NCBI GenBank assembly: GCA_036277635.1
Contig: DASUMP010000200.1
Location: 1 to 17,988, forward strand
Origin: DASUMP01 sp036277635
Lineage (GTDB): Bacteria; Actinomycetota; Acidimicrobiia; IMCC26256; PALSA-610
Direction: 5' to 3'
DNA: 17,988 bases
Made by a program: the position numbers and the translations under genes. Shown here piece after piece: positions 16,575-17,988 of this stretch. How positions within the stretch are numbered: the first letter of the stretch is position 1; each line of letters starts with the position of its first letter. Below the pieces are notes generated by a model. It made no database searches, was not told the DNA's origin, and saw nothing but the letters and a program-made list of their open reading frames with translations.

Positions 16575-17599
16575 CGTCGGTGTCGGAATCGACGACCGTG
16601 CCCACCTCCGGCGCCGACGTCCCGCTCCTCGAGGTCGAGCACCTCGTGAAGGAGTTCCCGATCCGCGCCGGGCTGTTCCGGCGCGAGATCGGTCGGGTCA
16701 GCGCCGTCGCCGACGTGAGCTTCACCGTGCGGCGCGGCGAGACCTTCGGGTTGGTGGGGGAGTCGGGGTGCGGCAAGTCCACCACCGGCCGATGCATCTT
16801 GCGGCTGATCGAGCCGACGTCGGGCACGGTTCGCTTCGGGGGGCGCGACGTGCTCGAGCTGCGCGGCAATGAGCTGCGCGAGATGCGCAAGCGCATGCAG
16901 ATCGTGTTCCAGGATCCGTACGCGTCGCTCAACCCGCGCATGACCGTGCAAGGGATCATCGCGGATCCGATGCGCGTCCACGGCACGTGGAAGGACGGCG
17001 GCGACGCGCGCGTCAAAGAGCTCATGGCGCTCGTCGGGCTGAACCCCGAACACGTGAACCGCTACCCCCACGAGTTCTCCGGCGGTCAGCGCCAGCGCAT
17101 CGGCATCGCGCGCGCTCTCGCGCTCGACCCCGATCTCATCGTCCTCGACGAGCCGGTCTCCGCCCTCGACGTGTCGATCCAAGCCGGCGTCGTGAACCTG
17201 CTCGAAGACCTGCAAGACCGACTCGGCCTCGCCTACGTGTTCATCGCGCACGACCTGTCGGTGGTGCGCCACACCGCCGACACCGTCGGCGTGATGTACC
17301 TCGGCCAGATGATGGAGACCGGCACCGCCGACGAGCTGTACGAGCAACCCGCGCACCCGTACACGCAAGCACTGCTCTCCGCGGTTCCCGTGCCCGACCC
17401 GCGCCTCGAACGCAGCCGCACGCGCATCGTGCTCGAAGGCGACCCGCCCGACCCCGCCGCGCCGCCGTCGGGTTGTCGCTTCCGCACCCGCTGCTGGAAG
17501 GCGCAGGAGATCTGCGCGATCGAGCAACCCGAGCTCATCGACCGCGGCCAAGGTCACCCCGTCGCCTGCCATTTCGCCGAGGTCCAAGCCGTCGTCTGA
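16571..17599 (+). CDS. Peptide-type ABC transporter ATPase, DppF/OppF type
   Basis: The second ATPase of the pair, 342 aa. Walker A GESGCGKST (residues 63-71), Q-loop in IVFQDPYASLNPRM, signature SGGQRQR (170-176), Walker B IVLDEP with D193/E194, and the switch histidine in FIAHDLSVV. The DppF-type insertion FPIRAGLFRREIGRVSAV lies before the P-loop. The C-terminal domain has HPYTQALLSAVPVPDP and SGCRFRTRCWKAQEIC. As is typical, the two ATPases share the same plan but differ in the P-loop (S versus C). It is the last gene of the transporter operon; no T-rich terminator is seen before the tRNA promoter 12 nt downstream. Confidence 0.95.
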   Translation: MTSVSESTTVPTSGADVPLLEVEHLVKEFPIRAGLFRREIGRVSAVADVSFTVRRGETFGLVGESGCGKSTTGRCILRLIEPTSGTVRFGGRDVLELRGNELREMRKRMQIVFQDPYASLNPRMTVQGIIADPMRVHGTWKDGGDARVKELMALVGLNPEHVNRYPHEFSGGQRQRIGIARALALDPDLIVLDEPVSALDVSIQAGVVNLLEDLQDRLGLAYVFIAHDLSVVRHTADTVGVMYLGQMMETGTADELYEQPAHPYTQALLSAVPVPDPRLERSRTRIVLEGDPPDPAAPPSGCRFRTRCWKAQEICAIEQPELIDRGQGHPVACHFAEVQAVV

Positions 17600-17611
17600 C
17601 ACCCCCTTCGG

Positions 17612-17617
17612 TATGCT
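17612..17617 (+). promoter_or_regulatory. Probable tRNA-Leu -10 element
   Basis: TATGCT, the same hexamer as at nadA. Transcription would start near 17624, giving a leader of about 20 nt. No good -35 is visible, so read-through from the transporter operon may also contribute. Confidence 0.45.
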
Positions 17618-17625
17618 TTCGGACC

Positions 17626-17639
17626 CTGCCGCAAGGCAG
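17626..17639 (+). other. Hairpin in the tRNA-Leu 5' leader
   Basis: CTGCC-GCAA-GGCAG, a perfect 5-bp stem with a GNRA loop, ending 3 nt before the mature tRNA 5' end. It may be a processing feature of the tRNA precursor or a weak end signal for the upstream operon. Confidence 0.4.
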
Positions 17640-17642
17640 CAC

Positions 17643-17729
17643 GTCGGAGTGGCGGAATAGGCAGACGCGCTAGGTTGAGGGCCTAGTGCCCGCAAGGGCG
17701 TGGGGGTTCAAGTCCCCCCTCCGACACCA
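17643..17729 (+). tRNA. tRNA-Leu (anticodon GAG)
   Basis: Acceptor stem GTCGGAG (17643-17649) pairs perfectly with CTCCGAC (17719-17725), with discriminator A and encoded CCA (17727-17729). The anticodon arm CTAGG-TTGAGGG-CCTAG (17670-17686) gives anticodon GAG at 17677-17679. A long variable arm GCCC-GCAA-GGGC marks a class II tRNA. The T arm is GGGGG-TTCAAGT-CCCCC. D-arm bases GCGGAATAGGCAGACGC match leucine tRNAs. GAG reads CTC and CTT; CTC is by far the commonest leucine codon in the neighbouring genes, so this is a major isoacceptor. Confidence 0.97.
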
Positions 17730-17748
17730 CAACTACCTGCGCAAACAC

Positions 17749-17777
17749 CGACGCCGGCCCACTCGGGACCGGCGTCG
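17749..17777 (+). terminator. Terminator hairpin after tRNA-Leu
   Basis: CGACGCCGG (17749-17757) pairs with CCGGCGTCG (17769-17777). CCC/GGG extends the stem inward past one bulged A, with ACTC as loop. Only TTC follows, so the T-tract is minimal, but the stem is 12 bp and GC-rich. Confidence 0.65.
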
Positions 17778-17807
17778 TTCGCGCGAATCTCTCACGGTTC
17801 TCTAACA

Positions 17808-17832
17808 GATGGTGCCGACGCCGCTCACCATC
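17808..17832. other. Stem-loop between the tRNA and the last gene
   Basis: GATGGTG and CACCATC form a 7-bp inverted repeat around 11 nt in the otherwise empty stretch 17780-17870. It could act on read-through from either side. No gene is seen in this stretch. Confidence 0.25.
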
Positions 17833-17870
17833 GGGGCAGAACGGACAACATCTTCCGTGTCTGGTCCAGC

Positions 17871-17904
17871 CGGAGGACTGTGTGTTCGCAGACCCGATCC
17901 TCCG
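17871..17904 (-). terminator. Hairpin just downstream of the last minus-strand gene
   Basis: CGGAGGA (17871-17877) pairs with TCCTCCG (17898-17904), and an inner CTGTG/CGCAG stem (one wobble pair on the plus strand) continues it. It starts 1 nt beyond the minus-strand stop codon at 17906-17908, as expected for a terminator of that gene. Confidence 0.4.
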
Positions 17905-17905
17905 A

Positions 17906-17988
17906 CTACGGAGCTCGGCCGATGTCTGTCAGGTCATCTCCGTAGAAGAAGTAGACGAACGGGTAGTAGGTGTAGATGCCGGGGATCT
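17906..17988 (-). CDS. C-terminal end of an unidentified gene (partial)
   Basis: The last 26 sense codons plus TAG of a minus-strand frame that is open to the window edge. The tail is unusually aromatic (IYTYYPFVYFFYGDD) and ends DLTDIGRAP. Nearly all of the first fifteen codons visible end in C or G, as in real genes here, whereas the last ten are less biased. The plus strand is stop-rich over the same bases. A hairpin lies directly after the stop. The piece is too short to assign a family; an aromatic membrane or surface segment is possible. Confidence 0.45.
   Translation of the reverse strand, partial: IPGIYTYYPFVYFFYGDDLTDIGRAP

Noticed and set aside
17643..17905. tRNA-Leu as an integration site with an attached mobile element
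   Set aside because: No partial repeat of the tRNA 3' end and no integrase gene occur in the 259 bases that remain after the tRNA; the visible sequence is too short to decide.

Overview
This is a high-GC window (roughly two thirds G+C by eye, with strong G/C preference at third codon positions). Several genes start with GTG, and possibly one with TTG. Gene order and protein features point to Actinomycetota, probably an Acidimicrobiia-like lineage or an uncultured relative. The class-level placement is inference. Almost all of the DNA is accounted for, and no stretch over 300 bases lacks a gene. There are no insertion sequences, phage genes or CRISPR arrays.

Layout. (1) 1-375, minus: the N-terminal part of a membrane protein resembling lipid-carrier-dependent glycosyltransferases. 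(2) 376-511: a divergent control region with a perfect actinobacterial LexA/SOS box and a promoter that should give a nearly leaderless uvrA mRNA. (3) 512-4101, plus: uvrA, overlapping by 4 nt a SAM-dependent methyltransferase gene. (4) 4113-4152: a long inverted repeat between convergent genes, a likely two-way terminator. (5) 4164-5258, minus: nadA, quinolinate synthase, preceded by a structured leader of about 120 nt. (6) 5441-8238, plus: uvrC and rapZ, overlapping ATGA. (7) 8349-11628, plus: the glycolytic cluster gap-pgk-tpiA, then secG. (8) 11800-17599, plus: a complete peptide-type ABC importer made of a binding lipoprotein, two permeases and two ATPases. (9) 17643-17729: tRNA-Leu(GAG) with encoded CCA and a terminator hairpin. 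(10) 17906-17988, minus: the last 27 codons of an unidentified gene.

How the parts fit. UvrA and UvrC are two of the three subunits of bacterial nucleotide excision repair; uvrB is not in the window. The order uvrA...uvrC-rapZ...gap-pgk-tpiA-secG is a conserved actinobacterial neighbourhood, but yvcK and whiA, which normally sit between rapZ and gap, are absent. The five transporter genes form one transport system. The binding-protein gene is separated from the permease genes by a 14-bp perfect hairpin and an apparent second promoter.

The most interesting item is the nadA leader (about 5262-5348, minus strand). It folds into two stacked helices separated by a one-sided 8-nt ACAACCCC bulge. 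It is followed by alternative hairpins that enclose the AGGAGG ribosome-binding site. From memory this matches the architecture of the NAD+-I (nadA motif) riboswitch known from Acidobacteriota, so it may be an actinobacterial member or a relative of that class. Other observations are a perfect SOS box at uvrA, recurrent TA(C/T)GCT-type -10 boxes placed 5-10 nt before start codons, and a start-codon hairpin on the first gene.
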